Origin: an uncultured Collinsella sp.
GTDB taxonomy: Bacteria; Actinomycetota; Coriobacteriia; Coriobacteriales; Coriobacteriaceae
Length of the DNA stretch: 23,033 nt
Direction: 5' to 3'
Assembly: GCA_900541715.1 (NCBI GenBank)
Contig: UQLI01000032.1
Span: 1-23,033, forward strand
Numbering within the stretch: the first letter of the stretch is position 1; the number at the start of each line of letters is the position of its first letter. Below, in pieces: positions 15,947 to 22,950 of this stretch. Under the pieces are notes generated by a model, which saw only the letters and a list, made by a program, of their open reading frames with translations, did not search any database and was not told the origin of the DNA. The position numbers and the translations under genes were made by a program.

Positions 15947-16302
15947 CCGCGGTCTCGTCCTATATCGCCTACGCGCGGGCGCTCAACAGGTTGGGTTGGA
16001 CGCCGGCCGAGTTTGTGGTGGCGGAGTCGTTTACCGTGCGTCTGCGCGGCATGCTGGGACGGCGGCCAATTGCCGCCAGCGGACTGCCGCTTGTCATGGC
16101 GTTTCCGCGCTGTTCCTCGGTTCACACCTGCTTTATGGCCTATCCCATCGACATTGCCTTTATCGATCGCAGCGGCAATGTCCTCGCATGCTACGAAAAC
16201 GTACGCCCTTGGCGTATGTGTTCCTGTCCCGGTGCCTGGGCGGCACTCGAACGCCCTTCACTCATTGTTTCGCCCCCTGTTCTCCAACGCGTGCCGGCAT
16301 AA
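15943..16302 (+). CDS. DUF192 family protein
   Basis: 119 aa from GTG 15943, or 126 aa from ATG 15922. Matches the DUF192 pattern: AESFTVRLRGMLGRR, LPLVMAFPRCSSVHTCFM, PIDIAFIDRSGNVLACYENV and a closing RPWRMCSCPGAWAALE. Four cysteines are present. No signal peptide is seen. Function is unknown; the fold is a small beta domain often found beside pilus or secretion genes. I prefer GTG 15943, which overlaps the tadE2 stop as GTGA with GGGGGTGG 4 bases upstream. It is the last gene of the pilus operon, and no intrinsic terminator is visible after it. Confidence 0.85.
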   Translation: MTAVSSYIAYARALNRLGWTPAEFVVAESFTVRLRGMLGRRPIAASGLPLVMAFPRCSSVHTCFMAYPIDIAFIDRSGNVLACYENVRPWRMCSCPGAWAALERPSLIVSPPVLQRVPA

Positions 16303-16320
16303 GAATTGGCGACAGTGGAC

Positions 16321-16335
16321 TTTCGTCATACGAAA
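16321..16335. promoter_or_regulatory. Palindromic operator candidate before the toxin stub and antitoxin
   Basis: TTTCGT-CAT-ACGAAA is a perfect 6-bp inverted repeat, 26 bases before the toxin stub. TAAGAT at 16341-16346 could be a -10 box. Ribbon-helix-helix antitoxins commonly bind short palindromes in their own promoters, so this is a plausible autoregulatory site. Confidence 0.5.
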
Positions 16336-16360
16336 TTGGGTAAGATGGAGGAGAAGATGC

Positions 16361-16441
16361 ATGGATGTTGAGATCCATCCCAACGCCAAAAAATACCTGA
16401 CGGAAGGGGTCGATGATGGGCGAGACATATACGACCGCTAG
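16361..16441 (+). pseudogene. Truncated toxin remnant of a toxin-antitoxin pair
   Basis: 26 codons. The start MDVEIHPNAKKYLTEG resembles the N-termini of small toxins of the BrnT-like or related type (HPxAxK.. then a turn). It then stops abruptly after running into the antitoxin start in another frame (GVDDGRDIYDR). It keeps a strong ribosome site (GGAGGAG, 8 bases upstream). The simplest reading is an internal deletion that removed most of the toxin and joined its first 16 codons to the antitoxin. The family assignment is from memory of similar proteins and is tentative. Confidence 0.5.
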
Positions 16442-16700
16442 TGGTCAGGTTGTAACGGATGAAATGATTGACGCGTGGTGTGAGTCGTACGAGCGCGGAG
16501 AGTTTCCGGATGGTGAACACACCGTTGGTGGAATCGTGCATGGACGGCCTCCACTCTCAGGTGAGGGAACGGCAACGCTATCGGTCAAGATTCCTCTAGG
16601 GATGAAGGAAGCGATTCGTCGACGGGCGGCGGCTGAAGGAATGACGCCAAGTGAGTTTGCCCGTGCGGCCCTGAGTGAAAAACTTCTTGCGGCCGGTTGA
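16413..16700 (+). CDS. Ribbon-helix-helix (CopG-like) antitoxin
   Basis: 95 aa from ATG 16413, or 94 aa from ATG 16416. Residues 1-50 form a toxin-binding-like region (TYTTASGQVVTDEMIDAWCE, then SYERGEFPDGEHTVGGIVHG). Residues 54-95 form an RHH domain: beta strand ATLSVKIPLGM, helix KEAIRRRAAAEG, turn MTPSEF, helix ARAALSEKLLA. GGAAGGGG lies 4-7 bases upstream. It overlaps the truncated toxin by 29 bases. An antitoxin that outlives its toxin can remain as a regulator or an anti-addiction protein (inference). Confidence 0.82.
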   Translation: MMGETYTTASGQVVTDEMIDAWCESYERGEFPDGEHTVGGIVHGRPPLSGEGTATLSVKIPLGMKEAIRRRAAAEGMTPSEFARAALSEKLLAAG

Positions 16701-16750
16701 TACTTCTGATGTGCCGTTCTATAGCAGCGAGATCGTGGCCGATGTCGCGC

Positions 16751-16803
16751 TCAAAAATTTTTTTAAAATTCTCGGTTGACCGGAGCGTGTCCTTGGTTAT
16801 ACT
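16751..16803 (+). promoter_or_regulatory. Strong tRNA-Phe promoter with UP element
   Basis: TTGACC (16776-16781), 16 bp, TATACT (16798-16803). An A/T block (CAAAAATTTTTTTAAAATT, about 16752-16770) sits just upstream at the position of an UP element that contacts the RNA polymerase alpha subunits. This is typical of stable-RNA promoters. Transcription would begin near 16810, at a GCCTTG-AAA-CAAGGC leader hairpin (16810-16824). Confidence 0.8.
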
Positions 16804-16835
16804 AATCAAGCCTTGAAACAAGGCACACCTCAAAT

Positions 16836-16911
<76 letters not shown>

Positions 16912-16921
16912 TGAATTGACT

Positions 16922-16951
16922 AGGACCTCTGCAAAGGGGTCCTTTTCTTTT
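16922..16951 (+). terminator. Rho-independent terminator of tRNA-Phe
   Basis: AGGACCTCT (16922-16930), GCAA tetraloop, AGGGGTCCT (16935-16943), then TTTCTTTT. A 9-bp stem with a stable GNRA loop, starting 11 bases after the tRNA. Confidence 0.93.
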
Positions 16952-16964
16952 ACCGAGGGCTCCT

Positions 16965-17016
16965 GCGGAAACTGCATCCCGGAATTTGGCTTCAGAGCGG
17001 GATGCGCGGATTCCGC
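16965..17016. repeat. Compound inverted repeat upstream of the GH5-like gene
   Basis: GCATCCCG (16974-16981) pairs perfectly with CGGGATGC (16998-17005). An outer GCGGAA (16965-16970) pairs with TTCCGC (17011-17016). No T run follows. It could be a structural element of an upstream transcript or a binding site. The rest of the 16952-17156 gap shows only the -10-like box below. Confidence 0.55.
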
Positions 17017-17085
17017 CCGCCCGGACATTTCTCCCACTTTTGCGCCACTTTGTAGACCGTTCGGTCGCCTGTCCGCACGCGCGGG

Positions 17086-17091
17086 TATACT
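17086..17091 (+). promoter_or_regulatory. Possible -10 box of the GH5-like gene
   Basis: TATACT lies 65 bases before the start codon. No good -35 is visible at 16-18 bp. A short dyad GACCG-TT-CGGTC (17055-17066) occupies the -35 area and could be an activator site. Confidence 0.4.
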
Positions 17092-17156
17092 CAAAACGAT
17101 ACTTTTCCTATGCAATACGATGCAGGTTCGGCCTGCGCGATTCGAAGGGGGCCGTG

Positions 17157-18218
17157 ATGGAGAGGATTCTCGGCGTTAATCTCTCTGGCTGGTTTATTCC
17201 CGAGCCCTGGGTGACCCCGTCGCTCTATGCAGCGACCGGAGCATCCAATGCAGCCGAGCTGCAGGAGGCCATGGGCACCGCTGCCTATAACGAGCGCATG
17301 CGTCGCCATTACGAGACGTTTGTGAGTGAGGACGATTTTCGCCGTATGGCGCAGATCGGTCTCAACGCCGTGCGCCTGCCGGTGCCGTGGTATGCCTTTG
17401 GTTCGCAGGAGTCTGACGCTTCCTACATCTCGGTCGTCGATTATATCGACCGTGCTATTGAGTGGGCCGACAAGTACAACATCCGCGTACTGCTCGATCT
17501 GGCGACGGTGCCGGGCGGCCAGGGCGATTCCAACGATTCGCCCACGACGCCGGAAGTCGTCGCTGAGTGGCATTCGTCCACCAATGGCCGTCACGTTGCG
17601 CTCGATGTGCTCGAGCGCCTGGCCGATCGCTACGGCGAGGCCGAGAGCCTGCTAGGCATCGAGCTGTTGGATACGCCGCAGATGAGCGTACGCAAGAGCC
17701 TCTTTACCATGACGGACGGTATTCCGGCGCACTACCTGCGCAACTTCTATCGCGATGCCTACGAGCTCGTCCGTTCGTATATGCCCGAGGATAAGATCGT
17801 CGTCTTTTCCTCTTCGGGACACCCCGGCGAGTGGAAGCACTTTATGCGCGGTGCCAAGTACAAGAACGTCTACATGGACCTTCACCTGTACCATTACCGC
17901 GACGAGTATGCGCTCGACATCACGAGCCCCCGCGGTCTGACGACGGCGATTTCGCGCAACAAGCGTGAGCTCAAGGAGGCAATCTCGACCGGATTCCCCG
18001 TTTTGGTGGGTGAATGGTCGGGTGCGGCGATTTTTGCCAACTCATCGGTTACGCCCGAGGGCCGCAATGCCTACGAGCGCGTGTTCATCGCCAACCAGCT
18101 GGCATCGTTTGCGCCGGCGGCTGGCTGGTTCTTCCAAACATGGAAGACCGAGAAGCGTATTGCAGCATGGGACGCCCGCGCGGCGCTCGGCACGCTCGAG
18201 CGCGGCATGATTGAATAG
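17157..18218 (+). CDS. GH5-like (exo-beta-1,3-glucanase-type) protein with altered active site
   Basis: 353 aa, no signal peptide, probably cytoplasmic. Strong family likeness to GH5 exo-beta-1,3-glucanases: GVNLSGWFIPEPWVTPSL (6-23), NAVRLPVPWYAFG (70-82), LDLATVPGGQ (113-122), GIELLDTP (167-174), DLHLYHY (241-247), VGEWSGA (284-290) and AGWFFQTWKTE (322-332). In active members the acid/base glutamate is in ELLNEP. Here it is ELLDTP (T173), and the DLH histidine is Ala116. The nucleophile E286 is kept. So it may be inactive, or may use another mechanism. ATG 17157 has GAAGGGGG 5 bases upstream; a GTG one codon earlier is possible. A longer in-frame reading to 16986 crosses the inverted repeat. 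rsmI starts 6 bases after its stop, so the two are likely cotranscribed. Confidence 0.88.
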   Translation: MERILGVNLSGWFIPEPWVTPSLYAATGASNAAELQEAMGTAAYNERMRRHYETFVSEDDFRRMAQIGLNAVRLPVPWYAFGSQESDASYISVVDYIDRAIEWADKYNIRVLLDLATVPGGQGDSNDSPTTPEVVAEWHSSTNGRHVALDVLERLADRYGEAESLLGIELLDTPQMSVRKSLFTMTDGIPAHYLRNFYRDAYELVRSYMPEDKIVVFSSSGHPGEWKHFMRGAKYKNVYMDLHLYHYRDEYALDITSPRGLTTAISRNKRELKEAISTGFPVLVGEWSGAAIFANSSVTPEGRNAYERVFIANQLASFAPAAGWFFQTWKTEKRIAAWDARAALGTLERGMIE

Positions 18219-18224
18219 GTTGAT

Positions 18225-19103
18225 ATGACGCAAAACAGCGCCCACACGGGCAAACTTTATGTGGTCGGTACGCCCATCGGTAACCTGGGCGACCTGTCTC
18301 CGCGCGTCGGCGAGGCATTTGCTGCCGCCGACGCCGTCTGCTGCGAGGACACGCGTGTGACCTCAAAGTTGCTGATGCACCTAGGCATCTCCAAGCCGCT
18401 CGTTCGTTGCGACGAGAACGTGATCGCAAGTCGCGCAGCCGGCCTGGTCGACCGCCTGCTGGCGGGGGAGACCCTTGCCTTTGCCTCAGACGCCGGTATG
18501 CCGAGTGTGTCTGATCCCGGCCAGGCTTTGGTTGAGGCGGCGCGCGAGGCGGATGTGCCTGTCGAGGTTATTCCCGGCCCCTCTGCTTGCGTCACGGCGC
18601 TCGTGTCGTCCGGTATTCCCTGCGAGCATTTCTTCTTCGAAGGCTTTTTGGGTCGCAAGCACGGCGACCGCGTGCGCCGACTGCAGCGCCTTGCCGTCGT
18701 CCCCGGCGCGCTCATCTTCTACGAGTCTCCACATCGCATCGTGGCGACGCTCGAGGCCGTGGCGGAGGTCTTTCCCCAGCGTGAGGTTGCCGTCTGTCGC
18801 GAGCTCACCAAACTGCACGAGGAAGTCTTGCGTGGATCTGCCGCCCAGCTAACCGAGGAGCTGCGTGCCCGTGGCGAGGTAAAGGGCGAGATCGCGCTGG
18901 TCATCGCGCCGCCGAGTGAGGACGAGGAGGCCGGTATCGCGCCCGTTGGAGCCGCGGCAGCGGATCCCGACGAGGCCCTGCGCGAGGATATCCACGCCGC
19001 GCTCGAGGAGGGGGAGCCCGCCTCCGCGGTGGCAAAGCGCCTGTCGCAGAAGTATTCGCGCCGCAAGCGCGATGTCTATGCCATGGTGCTCGATATGCAA
19101 TAG
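18225..19103 (+). CDS. rsmI: 16S rRNA (cytidine1402-2'-O)-methyltransferase
   Basis: 292 aa. Methylates the ribose of C1402 in the 16S rRNA decoding centre using SAM. Signatures are LYVVGTPIGNLGDLSPR (8-24), CCEDTRVTSKLL, SDAGMPSVSDPG, EVIPGPSACVTALVSSG and FFEGFLGRKHGDR, all in tetrapyrrole-methylase-like order. The C-terminal region (after about 225) is an Asp/Glu-rich stretch and a helix with RKRDVYAMVLD, as in other RsmI proteins. ATG 18225 lies 6 bases after the GH5-like stop. A weak AGG upstream suggests coupling. No terminator is seen before metG. Confidence 0.95.
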   Translation: MTQNSAHTGKLYVVGTPIGNLGDLSPRVGEAFAAADAVCCEDTRVTSKLLMHLGISKPLVRCDENVIASRAAGLVDRLLAGETLAFASDAGMPSVSDPGQALVEAAREADVPVEVIPGPSACVTALVSSGIPCEHFFFEGFLGRKHGDRVRRLQRLAVVPGALIFYESPHRIVATLEAVAEVFPQREVAVCRELTKLHEEVLRGSAAQLTEELRARGEVKGEIALVIAPPSEDEEAGIAPVGAAAADPDEALREDIHAALEEGEPASAVAKRLSQKYSRRKRDVYAMVLDMQ

Positions 19104-19104
19104 A

Positions 19105-19133
19105 TGGAGGATATCCAGCCCTTGCGCTAGAAT
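19105..19133 (+). promoter_or_regulatory. Possible metG promoter
   Basis: TAGAAT (19128-19133) is a good -10. TGGAGG 17 bp upstream is a poor -35. Transcription would begin about 30 bases before metG. Read-through from rsmI is equally possible. Confidence 0.35.
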
Positions 19134-19172
19134 CATCCCCTGTATGCAACGTTTTTCTGGAGGACAAACCCC

Positions 19173-20774
19173 ATGGATCAAAGCAAGCCTTCGTTCTTTA
19201 TCACGACTCCCATCTACTACGTCAACGCCGATCCGCACCTGGGTACGGCTTATTCCACCATCATCGCCGACGTCCAGGCTCGCTATCGTCGCTCTGCCGG
19301 CTATAACGTCAAGTTCCTGACTGGCATGGACGAGCACGGCGAGAAGGTCGCCGAGGCTGCAGCCAAGCACAACATGACGCCGCAGGAGTGGACCGACAGC
19401 CAGGCTCCGCACTTCAAGGAGCTGTGGAGCAAGCTCGAGATCTCCAACGACGACTTCATCCGCACCACCGAGCCGCGCCAGCATCATGCGGTGCAGTATC
19501 TGTGGGAGCGCATGAAGGAGTCCGGCTACCTGTATAAGGGCAGCTACGACGGCTGGTACTGCGTGCCCGACGAGACCTACTTTACCGATACACAGGTCCA
19601 GAAGGGTGACGAAGAGTACGGCAGCGTCGGCCAGCACCTGTGCCCCGATTGCCACCGTCCGCTCGAGCGCGTGCAGGAGGAGTCCTACTTCTTTAAGCTC
19701 TCTGCGTTCCAGGACAAGCTGCTCAAGCTTTACGACGAGCACCCCGACTTTGTTGAGCCCACGTTCCGCATGAACGAGGTGCGCAGCTTTGTCGAAGGCG
19801 GCCTCAACGACCTTTCCGTGAGCCGTACGAGCTTTGACTGGGGCATTCAGGTCCCGTTCGACGAGGGTCACGTGACCTACGTGTGGTTCGATGCGCTGCT
19901 CAACTATATGACGGCCGTCGGCTACGGTGTCGACACCGACGAGGCCCGTGCCGAGCTGGCCTATCGCTGGCCCGCGCAGTTCCACATCGTGGGCAAGGAC
20001 ATCATCCGCTTCCACTGCGTCATTTGGCCCGCCATGCTCATGGCCATCGGTGAAGCCCTGCCCGAGCACGTCTTTGCCCACGGCTTCCTGACCGTGCGCA
20101 ACGCCGAGACCGGCAAGGCCGAGAAGATGTCCAAGAGCCGCGGCAACGCCATCGCTCCGCAGGACGTTATCGACATGCTGGGCGTTGAGGGCTATCGCTA
20201 TTACTTTATGACCGACGTGGTGCCCGGCACCGACGGCGCCATCAGCTTCGAGCGCATGGAGCAGGTCTACAACGCCGACCTGGCCAACAGCTGGGGCAAC
20301 CTTATCTCGCGTTCGCTCAACATGAGCGGCAAGTACTTTGACGGTTGCGCGCCCGCCAAGCCCGCATCGTTCGATGCGTTCGACAACCCGCTGGCAAAAA
20401 TTGCCGATGGCCTGGTCGATCGTTACATGGCCAAGATGGACGTGCTCGATTACGGTGGAGCTAAGGACGAGGTCATGGAGCTCATCCATGCCGCCAACCA
20501 CTACATCGAGGACTCCGAGCCTTGGGCACTTGCCAAGGACGAGGCCAAGGCTGACGAGCTGGCGTTTGTGATCTACAACCTGCTCGAGGCCATCCGCATT
20601 GCCGCTCACCTGCTGATGCCGCTCATGCCCCAGACCTCTGCCGAGGCCCTGCGCCGCCTGTCCTGCGAGGACGAGGCCGCGAGCGACGACCTCAAGGGCA
20701 TTTGCGCTTGGGGCCTGCTTGCTGGTGGTCAGCCCGTCGAGAAGGGCGAGCCGCTGTTCCCGCGTCTGGGCTAA
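19173..20774 (+). CDS. metG: Methionyl-tRNA synthetase
   Basis: 533 aa. Charges tRNA-Met with methionine using ATP, in the cytoplasm. The HIGH-type signature is in TPIYYVNADPHLGTAYS (11-27), and KMSKS is in KAEKMSKSRGNA (about 310-321). The zinc region has CPDC in HLCPDCHRPLERV, but the first pair is degenerate (YCVPDE, one Cys), so a metal site is probably lost or partial. The anticodon-binding helical domain ends at about 530. The EMAPII-like dimerisation domain of some MetRS is absent, a normal short form. ATG 19173 has TGGAGG upstream. It ends in a strong terminator. Confidence 0.97.
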   Translation: MDQSKPSFFITTPIYYVNADPHLGTAYSTIIADVQARYRRSAGYNVKFLTGMDEHGEKVAEAAAKHNMTPQEWTDSQAPHFKELWSKLEISNDDFIRTTEPRQHHAVQYLWERMKESGYLYKGSYDGWYCVPDETYFTDTQVQKGDEEYGSVGQHLCPDCHRPLERVQEESYFFKLSAFQDKLLKLYDEHPDFVEPTFRMNEVRSFVEGGLNDLSVSRTSFDWGIQVPFDEGHVTYVWFDALLNYMTAVGYGVDTDEARAELAYRWPAQFHIVGKDIIRFHCVIWPAMLMAIGEALPEHVFAHGFLTVRNAETGKAEKMSKSRGNAIAPQDVIDMLGVEGYRYYFMTDVVPGTDGAISFERMEQVYNADLANSWGNLISRSLNMSGKYFDGCAPAKPASFDAFDNPLAKIADGLVDRYMAKMDVLDYGGAKDEVMELIHAANHYIEDSEPWALAKDEAKADELAFVIYNLLEAIRIAAHLLMPLMPQTSAEALRRLSCEDEAASDDLKGICAWGLLAGGQPVEKGEPLFPRLG

Positions 20775-20813
20775 GACGCTGCGCGCCATATCGGCAATTT
20801 GCTGTTTAGATGT

Positions 20814-20848
20814 AAGGGCATGGCCGCAACGGTCCATGCCCTTTTGCT
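20814..20848 (+). terminator. Rho-independent terminator of metG
   Basis: AAGGGCATGG (20814-20823) pairs perfectly with CCATGCCCTT (20834-20843). A CCG/CGG inner pairing is possible, and a TTTTGCTTT run follows. Confidence 0.92.
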
Positions 20849-20881
20849 TTACGATGCAGCCACCATGTTAAGGAGGCAACC

Positions 20882-21742
20882 ATGACAACTTCGCCTTTGG
20901 CAAACCCCACGGCAACAAGGGAGCTGCTGGAGGAGTTTGGCCTTGCGACCAAGCATCGCCTGGGACAGAACTTCCTGATCGACAACCATGTGATTGAACG
21001 CATCTGTGAGCTCGCTGAGCTTGCGGGCGATGAGCGCGTGCTCGAGGTCGGCCCGGGTTGCGGCACGCTGACGTTGGCCCTGCTGCAGGAGGCGGCGTGC
21101 GTTACGTCGATCGAGGCCGATCCCGAGCTTGAGCCGGTGCTCGACGCCCACGCCGCCGACTATGCCAACTTCCGCTTTATCATGGGCGATGCGCTCAAGG
21201 TGACGCCGGAGCAGATTGAGCAGGCCGCCGGTGGTGAACCCACGGTGTTTGTCGCGAATCTGCCCTATAACGTGGCGGCGACGATCATCCTTCAGTTCTT
21301 CCAGACGATGCCCGCGCTTAAGCGCGCTGTCGTCATGGTGCAAAAGGAAGTTGCAGATCGCATTGCCGCAACGCCGGGCAACAAGACCTATGGCGGCTAC
21401 ACGGCAAAGCTCGGCCTGTATGCGCAGGTGACGGGGCGCTTTGAGGTGCCGCCGCGTTGCTTTATGCCGGCGCCGCATGTGGATTCTGCCGTAGTGCGCA
21501 TCGATCGCGTTGACGGCGTGGTACCCGAGGGTATCGACCGCGAGTTTGTGGCCCGTGTGATCGACGCCGCGTTTGCCCAGCGCCGCAAGACGATCCGCAA
21601 CTCCATGAGCGCCAATGGCTTTGCCAAGGACGCGCTCGATGCCGCCTTCGAGGTCTGCGGTATCGCACCTACCACGCGCGCCGAGGCGCTCGACGTCGCC
21701 GCCTTTGTCCGCTTGGCTCAGGAGCTTTCCCATGACGCCTAA
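20882..21742 (+). CDS. rsmA: 16S rRNA dimethyladenosine transferase
   Basis: 286 aa. Dimethylates A1518 and A1519 of 16S rRNA with SAM. Signatures are KHRLGQNFLIDNHVIERIC (24-42), the SAM loop VLEVGPGCGTLTLALL (54-69), acidic SIEADPELEPVL, GDALKV, and the catalytic NLPYN (124-128). The C-terminal helical region includes PAPHVDSAVVRI and FAQRRKTIRNS. AAGGAGG lies 5 bases before ATG 20882. It overlaps tatD by 11 bases, a common gene pair whose products are functionally unrelated. Confidence 0.97.
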   Translation: MTTSPLANPTATRELLEEFGLATKHRLGQNFLIDNHVIERICELAELAGDERVLEVGPGCGTLTLALLQEAACVTSIEADPELEPVLDAHAADYANFRFIMGDALKVTPEQIEQAAGGEPTVFVANLPYNVAATIILQFFQTMPALKRAVVMVQKEVADRIAATPGNKTYGGYTAKLGLYAQVTGRFEVPPRCFMPAPHVDSAVVRIDRVDGVVPEGIDREFVARVIDAAFAQRRKTIRNSMSANGFAKDALDAAFEVCGIAPTTRAEALDVAAFVRLAQELSHDA

Positions 21743-22649
21743 TGTCGAACGCGTGACGTTTACCAAGAAAAAGAAGACGGTTGCTTGTCCCGTGCCCTTG
21801 GCACCGCTTGCCGACACGCATGCGCATCTGCTTTCGTTCTGGGGCAAAGAAGTGCCCGAGACGCTCGTGCGCGCTAAAGCCGCGGGCGTCGACCTGCTGG
21901 TGACGATGTTCGACCCCATCGCCGACAAGCGTAGCGTGACGGACTATAGTGACTGGCTGGTGCGCGAGATTTTGCCGATGCGAGATATTCCGCAGATTAA
22001 GTATCTCGCCGGCGTGCACCCCTATGGCGCACCGGACTACACCGATGATATCCATGCCCAGATTGTGACTGCGCTCGACGATCCGTTGTGTGTTGGCATC
22101 GGCGAAATTGGCCTGGACTACCACATGGATTACGACGACGATATTGCGCCGGCGCCCCACGACGTGCAGATCGACTGCATGGCGCGGCAGCTGGAGCTTG
22201 CCGTACGCCGCGATGTGCCGGTAGAGCTGCACCTGCGTCATGAGGACGCGGACGAGGAGCGCACCTCGCATGTGGACGCCTACAACGTGTTGCGCGAGGT
22301 CGGCGTGCCCCAGGCCGGTTGCGTACTGCACTGCTTTGGCGAGGACCGAGCCACGATGGAGCGCTTTGTGGATTTGGGTTGTTACATCGCCTATGGCGGC
22401 GCGGCTACCTTTAAGCGCAACGACGACGTGCGCGAGGCATTCGCGGCAACCCCGCTCGACCGTATTTTGTTCGAGACGGATTGTCCCTATATGGCGCCGG
22501 AGCCCATTCGCGGTCTTGAGTGCGAGTCTGCAATGATTTCCATCACAGCAAATGCGCTGGTCAACGACCGCGTCGATCGTACCGGCGAGGACGCTGAGGC
22601 AATCGCTCGAGCCGCCTGGGAAAATGCCTGCAAACTTTTTCAAAAATAG
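21732..22649 (+). CDS. tatD: TatD-family metal-dependent DNase
   Basis: 305 aa. Metal-dependent hydrolase (3'-5' exonuclease activity known for TatD proteins). Ligand motifs are ADTHAHLLSF (about 27-36, DxHxH), VGIGEIGLDYHM, the central VELHLRHEDAD, LHCFGED and ILFETDCPYMAPEP. ATG 21732 lies 11 bases inside rsmA with AGGAG about 7 bases upstream. The 26-residue leader KKKKTV is basic and not a signal peptide. A longer in-frame reading to 21615 is an overlap artefact. tRNA-Leu follows after 43 bases. Confidence 0.94.
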   Translation: MTPNVERVTFTKKKKTVACPVPLAPLADTHAHLLSFWGKEVPETLVRAKAAGVDLLVTMFDPIADKRSVTDYSDWLVREILPMRDIPQIKYLAGVHPYGAPDYTDDIHAQIVTALDDPLCVGIGEIGLDYHMDYDDDIAPAPHDVQIDCMARQLELAVRRDVPVELHLRHEDADEERTSHVDAYNVLREVGVPQAGCVLHCFGEDRATMERFVDLGCYIAYGGAATFKRNDDVREAFAATPLDRILFETDCPYMAPEPIRGLECESAMISITANALVNDRVDRTGEDAEAIARAAWENACKLFQK

Positions 22650-22652
22650 TTC

Positions 22653-22681
22653 TTGCGTTCGCGGTGGCGCTCCGTTATTCT
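22653..22681 (+). promoter_or_regulatory. tRNA-Leu promoter
   Basis: TTGCGT (22653-22658), 17 bp, TATTCT (22676-22681). Good spacing, start expected about 10 bases later, close to the tRNA 5' end at 22693. Confidence 0.75.
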
Positions 22682-22692
22682 AATTCCTGCAC

Positions 22693-22779
22693 GCGGGCGT
22701 GGCGGAATTGGCAGACGCGTACGGTTCAGGTCCGTATGGGGGCAACCCCATGAAGGTTCAAGTCCTTTCGCCCGCACCA
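22693..22779 (+). tRNA. tRNA-Leu (anticodon CAG)
   Basis: 87 nt class II tRNA. Acceptor GCGGGCG/CGCCCGC, anticodon stem TACGG/CCGTA with loop TTCAGGT (CAG), and a long variable arm TGGGG-GCAA-CCCCA. The T arm is GAAGG-TTCAAGT-CCTTT, and CCA is encoded. The 3' end from 22762 is repeated at 22951-22979. Confidence 0.97.
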
Positions 22780-22790
22780 TTAAATGAAAG
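22762..22790 (+). repeat. 29-bp direct repeat, copy 1 (tRNA-Leu 3' end)
   Basis: A 29-bp sequence running from the T arm of tRNA-Leu through CCA and TTAAATGAAAG is repeated perfectly at 22951-22979. This is the geometry of an attachment-site duplication at a tRNA gene. The unit between the copies is 189 bp from start to start. Confidence 0.85.
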
Positions 22791-22816
22791 AGCTCCCAGC
22801 AATGGGAGCTTTTTTG
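22791..22816 (+). terminator. Rho-independent terminator of tRNA-Leu
   Basis: AGCTCCCA (22791-22798), GCAA loop, TGGGAGCT (22803-22810), then TTTTTTG. It lies inside the segment between the two direct repeats, so the intervening segment supplies the terminator. Confidence 0.92.
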
Positions 22817-22950
22817 TTATGGGCCCATCGCGGGGACTTGAACCTGCGAAGGAGCGAGCGTCAAGAAAACGCGGAGCGCTTTTAGCGAGCTGGCGAGGAC
22901 GCCGGCAGGCGGCCGAAGCCGGTGCGGATCCGCGAAGCGGATACGCGGAC
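22817..22950. other. Non-coding segment between direct repeats
   Basis: No credible gene: the only long frame (22699-23004) starts inside tRNA-Leu. The segment holds GGACTTGAACCT (22834-22845), the exact reverse complement of the tRNA-Leu T-arm sequence at 22754-22765. Dense short palindromes follow (GCGGATCCGC, CCGCGAAGCGG, and a GCCGGC/GGCGGCC cluster). It looks like a structured, tRNA-derived repeat unit. Confidence 0.6.

Noticed and set aside
6697..16302. Type II secretion or type IV pilus operon
   Set aside because: CpaB, TadZ, CpaF-branch TadA, two small T2SSF proteins and Flp pilins point to the Tad/Flp system.
18849..20837. 662-aa open frame on the minus strand
   Set aside because: Antisense to rsmI and metG, no domain signatures, crosses the metG terminator.
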